DNA of 64,000 nt from Azoarcus sp. CIB. Lineage in GTDB: Bacteria > Pseudomonadota > Gammaproteobacteria > Burkholderiales > Rhodocyclaceae. The notes under the pieces were generated by a model that did no database searches, was not told the origin of the DNA, and saw nothing but the letters and a program-made list of their open reading frames with translations. The DNA is taken from NCBI RefSeq assembly GCF_001190925.1, contig NZ_CP011072.1:3472001-3536000 (forward strand), given 5' to 3'. The position numbers were made by a program, and so were the translations under genes. Positions 45,510-55,951 of this stretch are shown here, piece by piece. The first letter of the stretch is position 1; the number at the start of each line of letters is the position of its first letter.

Positions 45510-46340
45510 ATGATTTCCGAAACTTCGACGCTCGACGCCGTGTCGGTGCCCGCGGACACATGGGACGACGCCGACGCGGCGTCCGCGCGGTCAGCCCGAC
45601 TCGCCTTCGCGTGGGAACCCTGGCTGCTGTGGCTGGCGTTGCTCGCCGCGTGGCAGGGCATCGCGAGCCTGATCGCCGGACAGGGCAATCCGCTGCTGCC
45701 GCCCCCCGTGGTGGTGCTCGACGCGCTGTCGCAGTCGCTGCCGGAGCTGATCACGGGGACGTGGTCGTCGCTGCTGATCCTGCTGCCCGGCTTCGCGCTC
45801 GCGGTCGTCGGTGGCGTCGGCCTGGGTCTCGTCGCGGGCACGTCGCCGCGACTGGGGCGGGCGCTCTTCCCCTTCGCGAAGGTGGCGGCGCCGGTGCCGC
45901 CGACCGTCTACATCCCCTACGCGATCGCGGTGCTGCCGACCTTCCACCTGTCGGCGACCTTCGTCGTGTTCGTCGGCGCCTTCTGGCCGGTGTTCCAGAA
46001 CACGGTCGCCGGCGCGCACGCCGTCGAGGGGCGGCATCGCGACAACGCCGCCGTGCTGGGTTTTTCCCGCCTCGAATACCTGCGCAAAGTGGTCTTTCCC
46101 GCGAGCCTGCCGCACATCTTCTCGGGGATGGCCGTGGGGCTGGGTTTCGGCTTCATCCTGCTGACGGTCGCCGAGCTCTTCGGCGCGAACACGGGCCTCG
46201 GTCGCTTCGTCCAATACTACGCAGACTTCGCCGACTACCCGCGCATGGTGGCAGGCATCCTGTACACCGGCGTCGTGACCTGGGCAGCGATGACCGTGCT
46301 CGAGCGGGTCCGGGCGCGCGCGCTGTTCTGGCTGCGCTGA
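45510..46340 (+). CDS. ABC transporter permease, SsuC/TauC type
   Basis: A 276-aa inner-membrane permease with six predicted helices after a hydrophilic 35-residue N-terminus. The EAA-like coupling loop is AVEGRHRDNAAVLGFSRLEYLRKVVFPASLPHIFSGM. It belongs to the binding-protein-dependent sulfonate/nitrate/taurine group. It lies 22 bp after the ATPase gene. Confidence 0.92.
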   Translation: MISETSTLDAVSVPADTWDDADAASARSARLAFAWEPWLLWLALLAAWQGIASLIAGQGNPLLPPPVVVLDALSQSLPELITGTWSSLLILLPGFALAVVGGVGLGLVAGTSPRLGRALFPFAKVAAPVPPTVYIPYAIAVLPTFHLSATFVVFVGAFWPVFQNTVAGAHAVEGRHRDNAAVLGFSRLEYLRKVVFPASLPHIFSGMAVGLGFGFILLTVAELFGANTGLGRFVQYYADFADYPRMVAGILYTGVVTWAAMTVLERVRARALFWLR

Positions 46341-46350
46341 GGCGACGGCG

Positions 46351-46989
46351 ATGAGCACGTTTCTGCGCAAACATGATTTTCGGGGGACTGCCGTCATGCC
46401 CGAAACACCCCGCCCCGACGACGAGGAAGACAAGGAGCGCTACGTCGCGCGCCAGCTGTGGTGGGCGCTCGCCGGCCTGCTGCTGTTCGCGCTGACCCTG
46501 CTGTTCGGCTGGGGCGGCGCACACGCGGCGGGGGGACGCTACGCATCGGACGCGCCCCTCTTCGCACCGACTGCGGACCTCGCCACCGCGCTCGCCGACG
46601 CGCGCCGCGCGGGGCGCAAGGGGGTCGCGGTGCTGTACGAGATGGACGGCTGCGGCGAGTGCGCACGCGTGAAGGGCACGACCTTCCGCGATCCCTCGCT
46701 GCAGCGCGAGTTGCGTGCCCACTTCGTGCCGGTCAGCCTGCGCGCGGACGAGCCGGTGGCGCTGCGCGACTTCGACGGCGGTGTGACGACGCAGGCCGCG
46801 TTCGCCAACGCACAGCGCGTGTTCGCGCTGCCGACCGTGGTGTTCTACGACCTCGACGGCTTCGCCGTGGCACGCCAGCCCGGCAGCCGCTGGCCGGCCG
46901 CCGAGTGGCTGCGGCTGGCGCGCTACGTGCGCGACGGCGGCTACGAAGACGCGCCGTTCCAGCCGCGCACGGCGGCATCCGGACACTGA
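46351..46989 (+). CDS. Membrane-anchored thioredoxin-fold protein (SoxW/DsbE-like)
   Basis: A 212-aa protein with one N-terminal membrane helix (about 36-56) and a periplasmic thioredoxin-like domain. The redox motif is CGEC at 101-104 (MDGCGECARVKGTTFRD), and the cis-Pro region is FALPTVVFYDLDG. It lies 10 bp after the permease. Association of a periplasmic thioredoxin with a sulfur-compound importer suggests reduction of a disulfide substrate or of the binding protein's vicinal cysteines; this is inference. ATG 46396 with GGGGGA upstream is an alternative start that keeps the helix. Confidence 0.83.
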   Translation: MSTFLRKHDFRGTAVMPETPRPDDEEDKERYVARQLWWALAGLLLFALTLLFGWGGAHAAGGRYASDAPLFAPTADLATALADARRAGRKGVAVLYEMDGCGECARVKGTTFRDPSLQRELRAHFVPVSLRADEPVALRDFDGGVTTQAAFANAQRVFALPTVVFYDLDGFAVARQPGSRWPAAEWLRLARYVRDGGYEDAPFQPRTAASGH

Positions 46990-47130
46990 CCGGCATGCGC
47001 CGCGCCGCAAGCGGCGCGTGCGTGGAAAAAATTCCCCAAAGAACGCATTACGCCACGGGCGCGGCGCCCGTGCGCGCGTTCGTCCCCTTCTCATTCCCAA
47101 TTCCATTCGACGCAAACAGGAGGTTTTCCG

Positions 47131-48789
47131 ATGCAGGGATTGATGATGCAGCTGCCGCTGCTGATTTCCGGCCTGATCGCCCATGCCGACCGCAATCACG
47201 GCGATACCACGATCGTCAGCCGGCTTGCCGAAGACCCGCAGGGCCCGCTGCACCGGACGACCTGGCGTGAAACCCACCGCCGGGCCCGCCAGCTGGCCAA
47301 TGCCCTCGCGCACCTGGGCGTGCGCCAGGGCGGCCGCGTGGCGACGCTCGCGTGGAACACGCATCGTCACCTCGAGCTGTACTACGCCGTGGCCGGCAGC
47401 GGCGCGGTGTGCCATACGGTGAATCCGCGCCTCTTCGACGAACAGATCGCCTGGATCCTCGCGCATGCCGACGCGCAGGTGCTGTTCTTCGACGCCACCT
47501 TCGCAGACATCGTCGCACGCATCGCACACAAGCTGCCGCAGGTGACGCACTTCGTGCAGATGACCGGCCGCGAATACTTGCCCGCGAACTTTCCGCGCGA
47601 GTTGCTCGCCTACGAGGATCTCGTGCATCGCCACTCGGAACACTACGCGTGGCCGCAGCTCGACGAGAACGCGGCATCCAGCCTGTGCTACACGTCGGGC
47701 ACGACCGGCAACCCGAAGGGCGTGCTGTACAGCCACCGCTCGACGGTGCTGCACGCCTACGCCTGCGCCCTGCCCGACAGTTTCGGCATCTCCGCCCGCG
47801 ACACGGTGATGCCGGTGGTGCCGATGTACCACGTCAATGCCTGGGGCCTGCCCTACATCGCGGCACTCACGGGCGCACGCCTCGTGCTGCCGGGACCGCT
47901 GCTGGACGGCGCCTCGCTGCACCGGCTGATCGTCGATGAGGGCGTGAGCTTCTCGAACGGGGTGCCGACGGTGTGGGCCGGCCTGCTGCAGCATCTCGCA
48001 CAGCAGGGCGGCGGGCTCGGACGTCTGCGTCGTCTGGCGGTTGGCGGCTCGGCCTGTCCGCCCGCGATGGCGGAGTCCTTCGCCCGTCACGGCGTGGAAG
48101 TGCTACGGACGTGGGGCATGACCGAGCTGTCGCCGATCGGCACCGTGAATGTGCCACGCGCCGACGAGGCGACGCTCGCGCCCGAACGGCGAGAGGCGCA
48201 AGGACTCACGCAGGGGCGGCCGCTGCCGGGAGTGGAACTGGCGATCCTCGACGACGACGGCCAGCCGTTGCCGCACGACGGCGAATCCTTCGGCGAACTG
48301 GTGGCGCGCGCGCCGTGGGCACTGCGCCAGTATTACGGGCGCGAGGAAGGCGACGGCTTCACCGCCGACGGCTGGTTCCGCACCGGCGACGTCGCGACCA
48401 TCGACGCGGGCGGCTACATGCAGATCACCGACCGCGCCAAGGACGTGATCAAGTCCGGCGGGGAGTGGATCAGTTCGATCGAGCTGGAGAACATTCTCGC
48501 CGCGCATCCGGCCGTCGCCGAAGCGGCGGCGGTCGCCGTGCCGCATCCGAAGTGGGACGAGCGGCCGCTGATGGCGGTGGTGCTGAAGCCGGGCGCCGGA
48601 CTCGACCGCAATGCGATGCGCGCCTTCTACGACGGCAAGATCGCGCACTGGTGGCTCCCCGACGACCTCGTCGTGGTGGACGAGATTCCGCACACCGCCA
48701 CCGGCAAGATCAACAAGCTCGCGCTGCGCGAGCGCTTCCGCACCTACCGCTGGCAATCGCAGGCAGTCGCCGTAACTCCGCCACGGTAA
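47131..48789 (+). CDS. AMP-forming acyl-CoA synthetase, 3-(methylthio)propionyl-CoA ligase-like
   Basis: A 552-aa member of the acyl-CoA synthetase (ANL) superfamily. ATP loop YTSGTTGNPKG (about 189-199), VPMYHVNAWGLPY, TWGMTELSP, GWFRTGDVATID and the C-terminal lysine region TATGKINKLALRERF are present. The N-terminus MQGLMMQLPLLISGLIAHADRNHGDTTIVSR resembles DmdB-type methylthiopropionate ligases and medium-chain acyl-CoA ligases. Substrate is not proved. AGGAGG precedes ATG 47131. The location after the importer and thioredoxin hints at use of an organosulfur acid. Confidence 0.88.
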   Translation: MQGLMMQLPLLISGLIAHADRNHGDTTIVSRLAEDPQGPLHRTTWRETHRRARQLANALAHLGVRQGGRVATLAWNTHRHLELYYAVAGSGAVCHTVNPRLFDEQIAWILAHADAQVLFFDATFADIVARIAHKLPQVTHFVQMTGREYLPANFPRELLAYEDLVHRHSEHYAWPQLDENAASSLCYTSGTTGNPKGVLYSHRSTVLHAYACALPDSFGISARDTVMPVVPMYHVNAWGLPYIAALTGARLVLPGPLLDGASLHRLIVDEGVSFSNGVPTVWAGLLQHLAQQGGGLGRLRRLAVGGSACPPAMAESFARHGVEVLRTWGMTELSPIGTVNVPRADEATLAPERREAQGLTQGRPLPGVELAILDDDGQPLPHDGESFGELVARAPWALRQYYGREEGDGFTADGWFRTGDVATIDAGGYMQITDRAKDVIKSGGEWISSIELENILAAHPAVAEAAAVAVPHPKWDERPLMAVVLKPGAGLDRNAMRAFYDGKIAHWWLPDDLVVVDEIPHTATGKINKLALRERFRTYRWQSQAVAVTPPR

Positions 48790-48991
48790 CCGCCTACGGC
48801 CCGCATCCCGGGCCGCACGGGCAGCCGGGACGCGGGCAACCAGCCGGTCAAAGGCGAGATTGCCACAAGTTGGCACCGTATCCGCTCCGACGGGGTGCAG
48901 CGGGGGGCCACCAAGCGCATGGAGAGACGAACGAGCCGAAAAAACACGCCAGACGCCCTTAGCAGGAATTCGAATAACAAGCCCGTTTTTT

Positions 48992-49033
48992 ATTATTTAA
49001 CGAGCACAAGCGGCGCGCATAGACTTGATTCAT
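48992..49033 (+). promoter_or_regulatory. Putative CysB-type promoter of cysTWAB
   Basis: TAGACTTGATTCAT (49020-49033) resembles the TAGATTTTnTnCAT block of sbp and the SsuA-like gene. At the equivalent upstream position (48992-48999) only TT..TT of the CTTGGTTC block is kept, inside an A/T-rich stretch. The preceding gap 48790-48990 shows no gene. Confidence 0.45.
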
Positions 49034-49057
49034 GAAATGCATATGGAGCGCCAAGAT

Positions 49058-49894
49058 ATGAGCGCCAGCCGGACCTTCCGGGTGCTGCCGGGTTTCCACC
49101 TGACGCTCGGCTACACCGTCGCCTACCTCTCGCTGATCGTGCTGCTGCCGCTCGCCGCGGTATTCCTCAAGAGCGCCAGCCTCAGCGCCGCGGAATTCTG
49201 GCACGTGATCAGCGCCCCGCGCGTCGTCGCGACCTACCGGCTGTCCTTCGGCGTGTCGCTTGCTGCCGCCACGATCAATGCTGTGTTCGGCCTGATGCTG
49301 GCATGGTCGCTGGTGCGCTACAGTTTTCCGGGCAAACGTTTCATCGACGCTCTCATCGATCTGCCCTTCGCGCTGCCCACGGCGGTCGCCGGCATCGCGC
49401 TCACTGCGCTGTACGCCAAGAACGGCTGGATCGGGCAGTACCTCGATCCGCTGGGGATCCAAGTGGCGTTCAAGCCATTGGGCGTGCTGGTCGCGTTGGT
49501 GTTCATCGGCTTGCCCTTCGTCGTGCGCACCGTGCAGCCCATCCTCGAGGACCTCGATACCGAACTGGAGGAAGCCGCCGCCAGCCTGGGCGCCCAGCGC
49601 TGGCAGATCTTCCGCCACGTGATCCTGCCGGTGCTGCTGCCCGCGCTGCTGACGGGCTTCGCGCTGGCCTTCGCGCGCGCCGTGGGCGAGTACGGCTCGG
49701 TCATCTTCATCGCCGGAAACATCCCGATGGTGTCCGAGATCACGCCGTTGATGATCATCACCAAGCTGGAGCAATACGACTATGCCGGCGCCACCGCGAT
49801 CGCCGTCGTGATGCTGGTGCTGTCCTTCGCGTTGCTGCTCCTGATCAACGGCCTGCAGGCCTGGACCGCGAAACGTACCGGGAGGGACCGCTGA
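49058..49894 (+). CDS. cysT: Sulfate ABC transporter permease CysT (CysU)
   Basis: A 278-aa inner-membrane permease with six predicted helices: [21 protein letters not shown] in helix 1, [19 protein letters not shown], and the EAA coupling loop [25 protein letters not shown]. It pairs with CysW and CysA. ATG 49058 has GGAG 9 bp upstream; earlier in-frame ATGs lie at or before the predicted transcript start region. It overlaps the cysW start. Confidence 0.94.
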   Translation: MSASRTFRVLPGFHLTLGYTVAYLSLIVLLPLAAVFLKSASLSAAEFWHVISAPRVVATYRLSFGVSLAAATINAVFGLMLAWSLVRYSFPGKRFIDALIDLPFALPTAVAGIALTALYAKNGWIGQYLDPLGIQVAFKPLGVLVALVFIGLPFVVRTVQPILEDLDTELEEAAASLGAQRWQIFRHVILPVLLPALLTGFALAFARAVGEYGSVIFIAGNIPMVSEITPLMIITKLEQYDYAGATAIAVVMLVLSFALLLLINGLQAWTAKRTGRDR

Positions 49895-50814
49895 TGTCTG
49901 CCGCAACGACACTCGACTGGACTGCGGCCCCGCGGGGCGACGCCGCGATGCGCTTCGAATCCCGCGAGGCCACGCGCGAGGTGCCGTGGGTCAAATGGAC
50001 CATTCTCGGCATTTCGCTTACCTTCTTCGCGGTGTTCCTGCTGATGCCGCTGGTCGCGGTCTTCGTCGAAGCGCTGCGCAAAGGCTGGGAAACATACTGG
50101 AGCGCGCTGATCCATGAAGATGCGCTGTGGGCGATCAAGCTCACGCTCACCGCGGCCGCGATCTCCGTGCCGCTCAACCTGGTGTTCGGCGTTTGCGCCG
50201 CGTGGGCGATCGCGAAGTTCGAGTTCCGCGGCAAGCATCTCCTCATCACGCTGATCGACCTGCCCTTCTCCGTGTCGCCCGTGATCGCCGGCCTGATCTA
50301 TGTGCTGATCTTCGGCGCGCAAGGATGGGTTGGCCCCTGGCTCGCGGAGCATGACATCAGGATCATCTTCGCCGTGCCCGGCATCGTGCTCGCGACCGTG
50401 TTTGTGACCTTCCCCTTCGTCGCGCGCGAGCTGATTCCGCTGATGCAGGCGCAGGGCCGCGAGGAGGAGGAAGCCGCGATCGTGCTCGGCGCGAACGGCT
50501 GGCAGACCTTCTGGTATGTGACGCTGCCGAACATCAAGTGGGGCCTGCTATACGGGGTGATCCTGTGCAATGCCCGCGCGATGGGCGAGTTCGGCGCCGT
50601 GTCGGTGGTTTCCGGGCACATCCGCGGCCAGACCAACACGCTGCCGCTGCACGTGGAGATTCTTTACAACGAATACCAGTTCGCCGCCGCCTTCGCGGTG
50701 GCCTCGCTGCTGGCCCTGCTCGCCCTCGTGACCCTGGCGGCCAAGACCTGGGTAGAGCACCGCGCCAGCGGCGGGAATCAATCACGAGAAGCCCATCAGG
50801 ACGCTGCATCATGA
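49894..50814 (+). CDS. cysW: Sulfate ABC transporter permease CysW
   Basis: A 306-aa permease with six predicted helices and the EAA loop [52 protein letters not shown] and [27 protein letters not shown] are typical of CysW. GGGAGGG lies 7-8 bp upstream. Its start shares a base with the cysT stop (TGATG), and its stop overlaps the cysA start (ATGA), so the genes are translationally coupled. Confidence 0.95.
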   Translation: MSAATTLDWTAAPRGDAAMRFESREATREVPWVKWTILGISLTFFAVFLLMPLVAVFVEALRKGWETYWSALIHEDALWAIKLTLTAAAISVPLNLVFGVCAAWAIAKFEFRGKHLLITLIDLPFSVSPVIAGLIYVLIFGAQGWVGPWLAEHDIRIIFAVPGIVLATVFVTFPFVARELIPLMQAQGREEEEAAIVLGANGWQTFWYVTLPNIKWGLLYGVILCNARAMGEFGAVSVVSGHIRGQTNTLPLHVEILYNEYQFAAAFAVASLLALLALVTLAAKTWVEHRASGGNQSREAHQDAAS

Positions 50815-51899
50815 GCATTCAGGTCAGGAACATCTGCAAGACCTTCGGCAACTTCCTCGCGCTGGACGACGTCTCGCTCGACTTTCCCACCGGCGAGCTC
50901 GTCGCCTTGCTCGGGCCGTCGGGCTGCGGCAAGACGACGCTCCTCCGCGTCATCGCCGGCCTGGAACAGGCGGACGCCGGACAGGTGCTGCTGGACGGGG
51001 CCGACGCCTCGCGCACGCATGTGCGCGAACGCCAGGTCGGATTCGTGTTCCAGCACTACGCGCTGTTCCGCCACATGAACGTGTTCGACAACGTCGCCTT
51101 CGGCATGCGCATGAAGCCGCGCGACCAGCGCCCGTCGGAGAAGGCGATCCGCGCGAAAGTCGAGGAGCTGCTCGCCCTCGTGCAGCTCGAATGGCTCGCC
51201 GACCGCTTCCCCTCGCAACTTTCGGGGGGACAGCGCCAGCGCATCGCGCTCGCCCGCGCGCTTGCGGTGGAGCCGCGTGTGCTGCTGCTCGACGAACCCT
51301 TCGGGGCACTCGACGCGAAGGTGCGCAAGGAACTTCGCCGCTGGCTGAGGAAGCTGCACGACGAGCTGCACATCACGTCGATCTTCGTCACGCACGACCA
51401 GGAGGAAGCGCTGGAAGTGGCCGACCGCGTCGTGCTCATGGACCGCGGCCACGTCGAACAGATCGGCACGCCGGAGGAGGTCTACCGCCAGCCCGCCACA
51501 CCCTTCGTTTACGGCTTCCTCGGGTCGGTGAACTTCTTCCACGGCCGCGTCGACGGTGGCAATCTGCGTGTCGGCGAGGACGTGCTTCCGCATGCGCAGC
51601 AGGATTTCGACACCGGCTCGGAAGTCATCGCATTCGCACGCCCGCACGAACTGGACCTCGTTCCGGACGCGCATGCCGACACCGGCGTCGCGGCGCGCAT
51701 CACGCGCATCCAGGCCTTCGGCGTCAGCGTGCGCGTCGAGCTCGACGGACTGAACGGCGCCACCGGCCAGCATTTTGAAGTCGAACTGACGCAGCAGCGC
51801 GTCACCGAACTCGCCCTCTCCGAGGGACAGACCGTGCGTCTGCTACCCTCGCGCCTGAAAGTCTTCCAGCGCAACGACGCCATCGGAGCAAGCGCATGA
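50811..51899 (+). CDS. cysA: Sulfate ABC transporter ATPase CysA
   Basis: A 362-aa ATPase with the CysA extension: Walker [10 protein letters not shown] (35-43), Q-loop FQHYALF, signature LSGGQRQR, Walker [12 protein letters not shown], switch [10 protein letters not shown], and a C-terminal regulatory (TOBE-like) domain (about 240-350) with [10 protein letters not shown] and FARPHELDL. It energises sulfate and thiosulfate import. ATGA overlaps on both sides (cysW, cysB). Confidence 0.96.
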   Translation: MSIQVRNICKTFGNFLALDDVSLDFPTGELVALLGPSGCGKTTLLRVIAGLEQADAGQVLLDGADASRTHVRERQVGFVFQHYALFRHMNVFDNVAFGMRMKPRDQRPSEKAIRAKVEELLALVQLEWLADRFPSQLSGGQRQRIALARALAVEPRVLLLDEPFGALDAKVRKELRRWLRKLHDELHITSIFVTHDQEEALEVADRVVLMDRGHVEQIGTPEEVYRQPATPFVYGFLGSVNFFHGRVDGGNLRVGEDVLPHAQQDFDTGSEVIAFARPHELDLVPDAHADTGVAARITRIQAFGVSVRVELDGLNGATGQHFEVELTQQRVTELALSEGQTVRLLPSRLKVFQRNDAIGASA

Positions 51900-52840
51900 A
51901 TTTCCAGCAGCTACGCATCATCCGCGAGACGGTGCGCCGCAACTTCAATCTCACCGAGGTCGCCAACGCCTTATTCACGTCGCAGTCGGGCGTCTCCAAG
52001 CACATCAAGGATCTCGAGGACGAACTCGGCGTCGAGCTCTTCGTGCGCAAGGGCAAGCGCCTGCTCGGCCTCACCGACCCGGGCCGCGAGCTCGTCGTGA
52101 TGGTCGAGCGCATGCTGCTCGACGCCGGCAACATCAAGCGCCTGGCCGAGCAGTACAGCAACCGCGACGAAGGCCGCCTGACCGTCGTGACCACGCACAC
52201 ACAGGCGCGCTACGCGCTGCCCCAGGTCGTGACCGAGTTCAAGAAGGCTTACCCCAAGGTGCTTCTCAAGCTCCATCAGGGCAGCCCCGAGGAGATCGTG
52301 TCGATGCTGCTGGACGGGCAGGCCGATATCGGCATCGCGACCGAGGCGATCGCGGATGTAGCCGAACTGGCGTCCTTCCCCTATTACTCTTGGCATCACT
52401 CGGTGATCGTGCCCGCCGGTCATCCGCTCGACAGCGCAACACCGCTTACGCTGGAGGCGATCGCGGAATACCCGCTGATCACTTACCACGAAGGCTTCAC
52501 CGGTCGCTCCATCATCGACCGCGCGTTTGCCACCGCGGGTCTGTTGCCGGATTTCGCGATGTCCGCAATGGATGCAGATGTCATCAAAACCTACGTCGAG
52601 CTGGGGCTGGGCGTCGGCATCGTCGCGTCGATGGCCTTCCAGGCGGGCCGCGAGGGCGAACTCCGCCAGCTCGACAGCAGCCACCTGTTTCCCGCCAACA
52701 CAACGCGCATCGCGGTACGGCGCGGGCACTACCTGCGCGGCTTCGCCTACCGCTTCATCGAGATGTGTTCGCCGACGCTCACCGAAGCGACGGTACGCAA
52801 CAGCGTCACCCCGGCGGGCAACGGCCACGCCGAAGAATGA
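51896..52840 (+). CDS. cysB: LysR-type sulfur regulator CysB
   Basis: A 314-aa LysR-family regulator. The N-terminal winged HTH is [33 protein letters not shown], followed by a CysB-type effector domain with [16 protein letters not shown] and [18 protein letters not shown]. CysB with N-acetylserine or O-acetylserine activates sulfur genes on sulfate limitation. It overlaps cysA by 4 bp (ATGA), so it is produced with the transporter. It probably controls the sbp, SsuA-like and cysT promoters in this window. Confidence 0.95.
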   Translation: MNFQQLRIIRETVRRNFNLTEVANALFTSQSGVSKHIKDLEDELGVELFVRKGKRLLGLTDPGRELVVMVERMLLDAGNIKRLAEQYSNRDEGRLTVVTTHTQARYALPQVVTEFKKAYPKVLLKLHQGSPEEIVSMLLDGQADIGIATEAIADVAELASFPYYSWHHSVIVPAGHPLDSATPLTLEAIAEYPLITYHEGFTGRSIIDRAFATAGLLPDFAMSAMDADVIKTYVELGLGVGIVASMAFQAGREGELRQLDSSHLFPANTTRIAVRRGHYLRGFAYRFIEMCSPTLTEATVRNSVTPAGNGHAEE

Positions 52841-52900
52841 GGCAGCGCGCCGCGCGCCGGCGCCTGCTATTCTCCGATTTCCGGACCAAGGAGCCTTCAT

Positions 52901-53874
<974 letters not shown>

Positions 53875-53878
<4 letters not shown>

Positions 53879-54672
53879 GCGACGCAGTTTCGACGACCGA
53901 CGCGGGGGCACAGGCCCCCGCGGCACAGGCTGCGGAAACCCTGCCCATCCTGTACCGCGACGATTTCCTCGTCGCCGTGCACAAGCCCTCCGGGCTGCTC
54001 GTCCATCGCTCCGTCCTCGACGTGCATGAAGAGCGCTTCGCGGTGCAGATCCTGCGCGACCAGATCGGCCGCCACGTGCACCCCGTGCATCGACTCGACA
54101 AGGGCACCTCGGGCGTACTGCTGTTCGCACTCGACCGCGAAACGGCAGCCCTGGTGTCGTCGGCCTTCGAACGACAGGCGGTGCGCAAGACCTACCTCGC
54201 CGTCGTGCGCGGCCATTCCCCCCCGGAAGGCGTCATCGACCACCCGCTGACGCGCCGTTTCGACGACGCCGAGCGCCGCCCCGAGACCGCGGCGGACGCC
54301 CCCGCACAGGACGCCGTAACGCGCTATCGCCGCCTCGCCACCACCGAACTGCCCTACCAGGTCGATCGCTACCCGACCAGCCGCTACGCACTCGTCGAAC
54401 TCAGCCCCGCCACCGGCCGGCGCCACCAGATCCGCCGCCACCTGAAGCACATCTCCCACCCCATCATCGGCGATGCAACCTTCGGCAAGGGACGGCACAA
54501 CCGCCTGTTCGCGCAGCTCTTCGGCGTCTCGCGCCTGCTGCTCGCGTGCACCCGCATGCAGCTCGCCCATCCGCGCAGCGGGGACGCGCTCGATCTGAGT
54601 GCGCCCCTCGCAGAAGACTTCGCCCGCGTACTCGACGCACTGGGCTGGACCGATCCGGCGAGGGCTGCGTAG
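53875..54672 (+). CDS. RluA-family tRNA pseudouridine synthase, TruC-like
   Basis: About 265 aa from a TTG start that overlaps the cysK stop (TTGA). The catalytic Asp75 lies in [37 protein letters not shown] and [25 protein letters not shown] are characteristic of TruC, which makes pseudouridine-65 in tRNA. A Pro/Ala-rich N-terminus (1-22) precedes the domain. The TTG start is inferred from coupling with cysK; a later GTG would remove only the non-conserved N-terminus. Confidence 0.85.
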
Positions 54673-54784
54673 CAGACGCAGGAAACGCCCGGCAACACCC
54701 CCGTGTGCGCGGAGTCTTCTTGCCGTCACCGATTCGTTGCACAATGAATCTCCACGACTACCAACACGACACCGGCTCCAGCTC

Positions 54785-55861
54785 ATGAATCCCCTGCTCC
54801 AGGTCCGCGCCCAGGGTCAGCAAGTCTGGCTCGACAACCTCTCCCGCACCCTGCTCAACGAAGGCCAGCTCGCGAAGATGATCGCCGAGGACGGCGTCGA
54901 CGGCATCACGACGAACCCGGCGATCTTCCACAAGGCCATCGCGGGGGGGCGCTATTACGAGGACGACCTCGCGGCGCTGAAGAAGCAGCCCCTTGATGCC
55001 GAAGCGCGCTACGAAGGACTCGTGATCCCCGACGTGCAGCGCGCCTGCGACCTGCTGCGCCCCACCTGGGAGCGCAGCGGCGGCAACGCCGGCTACGTGA
55101 GCCTCGAGGTGTCGCCCGCCCTCGCCCACGATGCCGCCGGCACGGTCGCCGCCGGCGTCCGCCTGAAGCAGGCCGTCGCACGCGACAACCTGCTGATCAA
55201 GGTGCCGGCGACCGTCGCCGGGCTCGACGCGATCGAACTGCTGATCGGCCGCGGCGTGAGCGTCAACGTAACGCTACTGTTCTCCCTCGCCCACGTCGAT
55301 GCCGTTGCCGATGCCTATGTCCGGGGACTGCAGCGGCTGCGTCAGGCCGGCGGCGACGTGCGCAAGGTGATGTCGGTCGCGAGCCTGTTCCTGTCCCGCG
55401 TCGACACCCTCATCGACAAGCAACTCGACGAGCTCGGCGGCGAGGCATTGGCCCTGCGCGGCAAGGCTGCCGTGGCGATGGCGAAGCTTGCCTACCAGCG
55501 CTATCGCGAGCGCTTCCACGGCATGGCGTTCGCGGAACTGCGCGGACTGGGCGCACGCCCGCAGTACATGCTGTGGGCGAGCACCGGCACCAAGAACCCG
55601 GCCTACAACGACCTGCTCTACGTCGAGCCGCTGATCGGACCGGAAACCGTGAATACCCTGCCCGACGCCACGCTCGCTGCGCTGCGCGACCACGGCAAGG
55701 TCGCAGCGACGCTCGCCGACGACGTCGGCGCCGCACGCTCGGCCTTCGACGCGCTGAACGACCTGGGCCTGGACATGACGGCGGCCGGGGAGCGTCTGCA
55801 ACGCGAGGGCCTCGCGCAGTTCGAGGACGCGTTCGCGCAGCTGCTGCAACTCACCGCCTGA
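54785..55861 (+). CDS. tal: Transaldolase
   Basis: Non-oxidative pentose-phosphate enzyme. The 358-aa product belongs to the longer TalB-like/TAL-type 2 group, with VDGITTNPAIF near 38-48, Schiff-base Lys139 in DNLLIKVPAT, VNVTLLFSLAHVDAVADAY and LWASTGTKNPAYND. ATG 54785 follows the truC-like stop by 112 bp. The C-terminal part is transaldolase only; no fused glucose-6-phosphate isomerase. Confidence 0.94.
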   Translation: MNPLLQVRAQGQQVWLDNLSRTLLNEGQLAKMIAEDGVDGITTNPAIFHKAIAGGRYYEDDLAALKKQPLDAEARYEGLVIPDVQRACDLLRPTWERSGGNAGYVSLEVSPALAHDAAGTVAAGVRLKQAVARDNLLIKVPATVAGLDAIELLIGRGVSVNVTLLFSLAHVDAVADAYVRGLQRLRQAGGDVRKVMSVASLFLSRVDTLIDKQLDELGGEALALRGKAAVAMAKLAYQRYRERFHGMAFAELRGLGARPQYMLWASTGTKNPAYNDLLYVEPLIGPETVNTLPDATLAALRDHGKVAATLADDVGAARSAFDALNDLGLDMTAAGERLQREGLAQFEDAFAQLLQLTA

Positions 55862-55892
55862 CGCACGCGCGACGGACAGCACAACACAAGAC

Positions 55893-55929
55893 AAAGCCCG
55901 GCGGAGGTCATCCCTCCCGCCGGGCTTTT
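55893..55929. terminator. Bidirectional terminator between tal and cheA
   Basis: AAAGCCCGGCGG and its complement CCGCCGGGCTTT pair around a short loop, with T-run TTTT on the plus side and A-run/T-run on the other. It serves the convergent tal and cheA transcripts. Confidence 0.85.
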
Positions 55930-55951
55930 CGTTTCCTGCGCCGGCCAGTGT

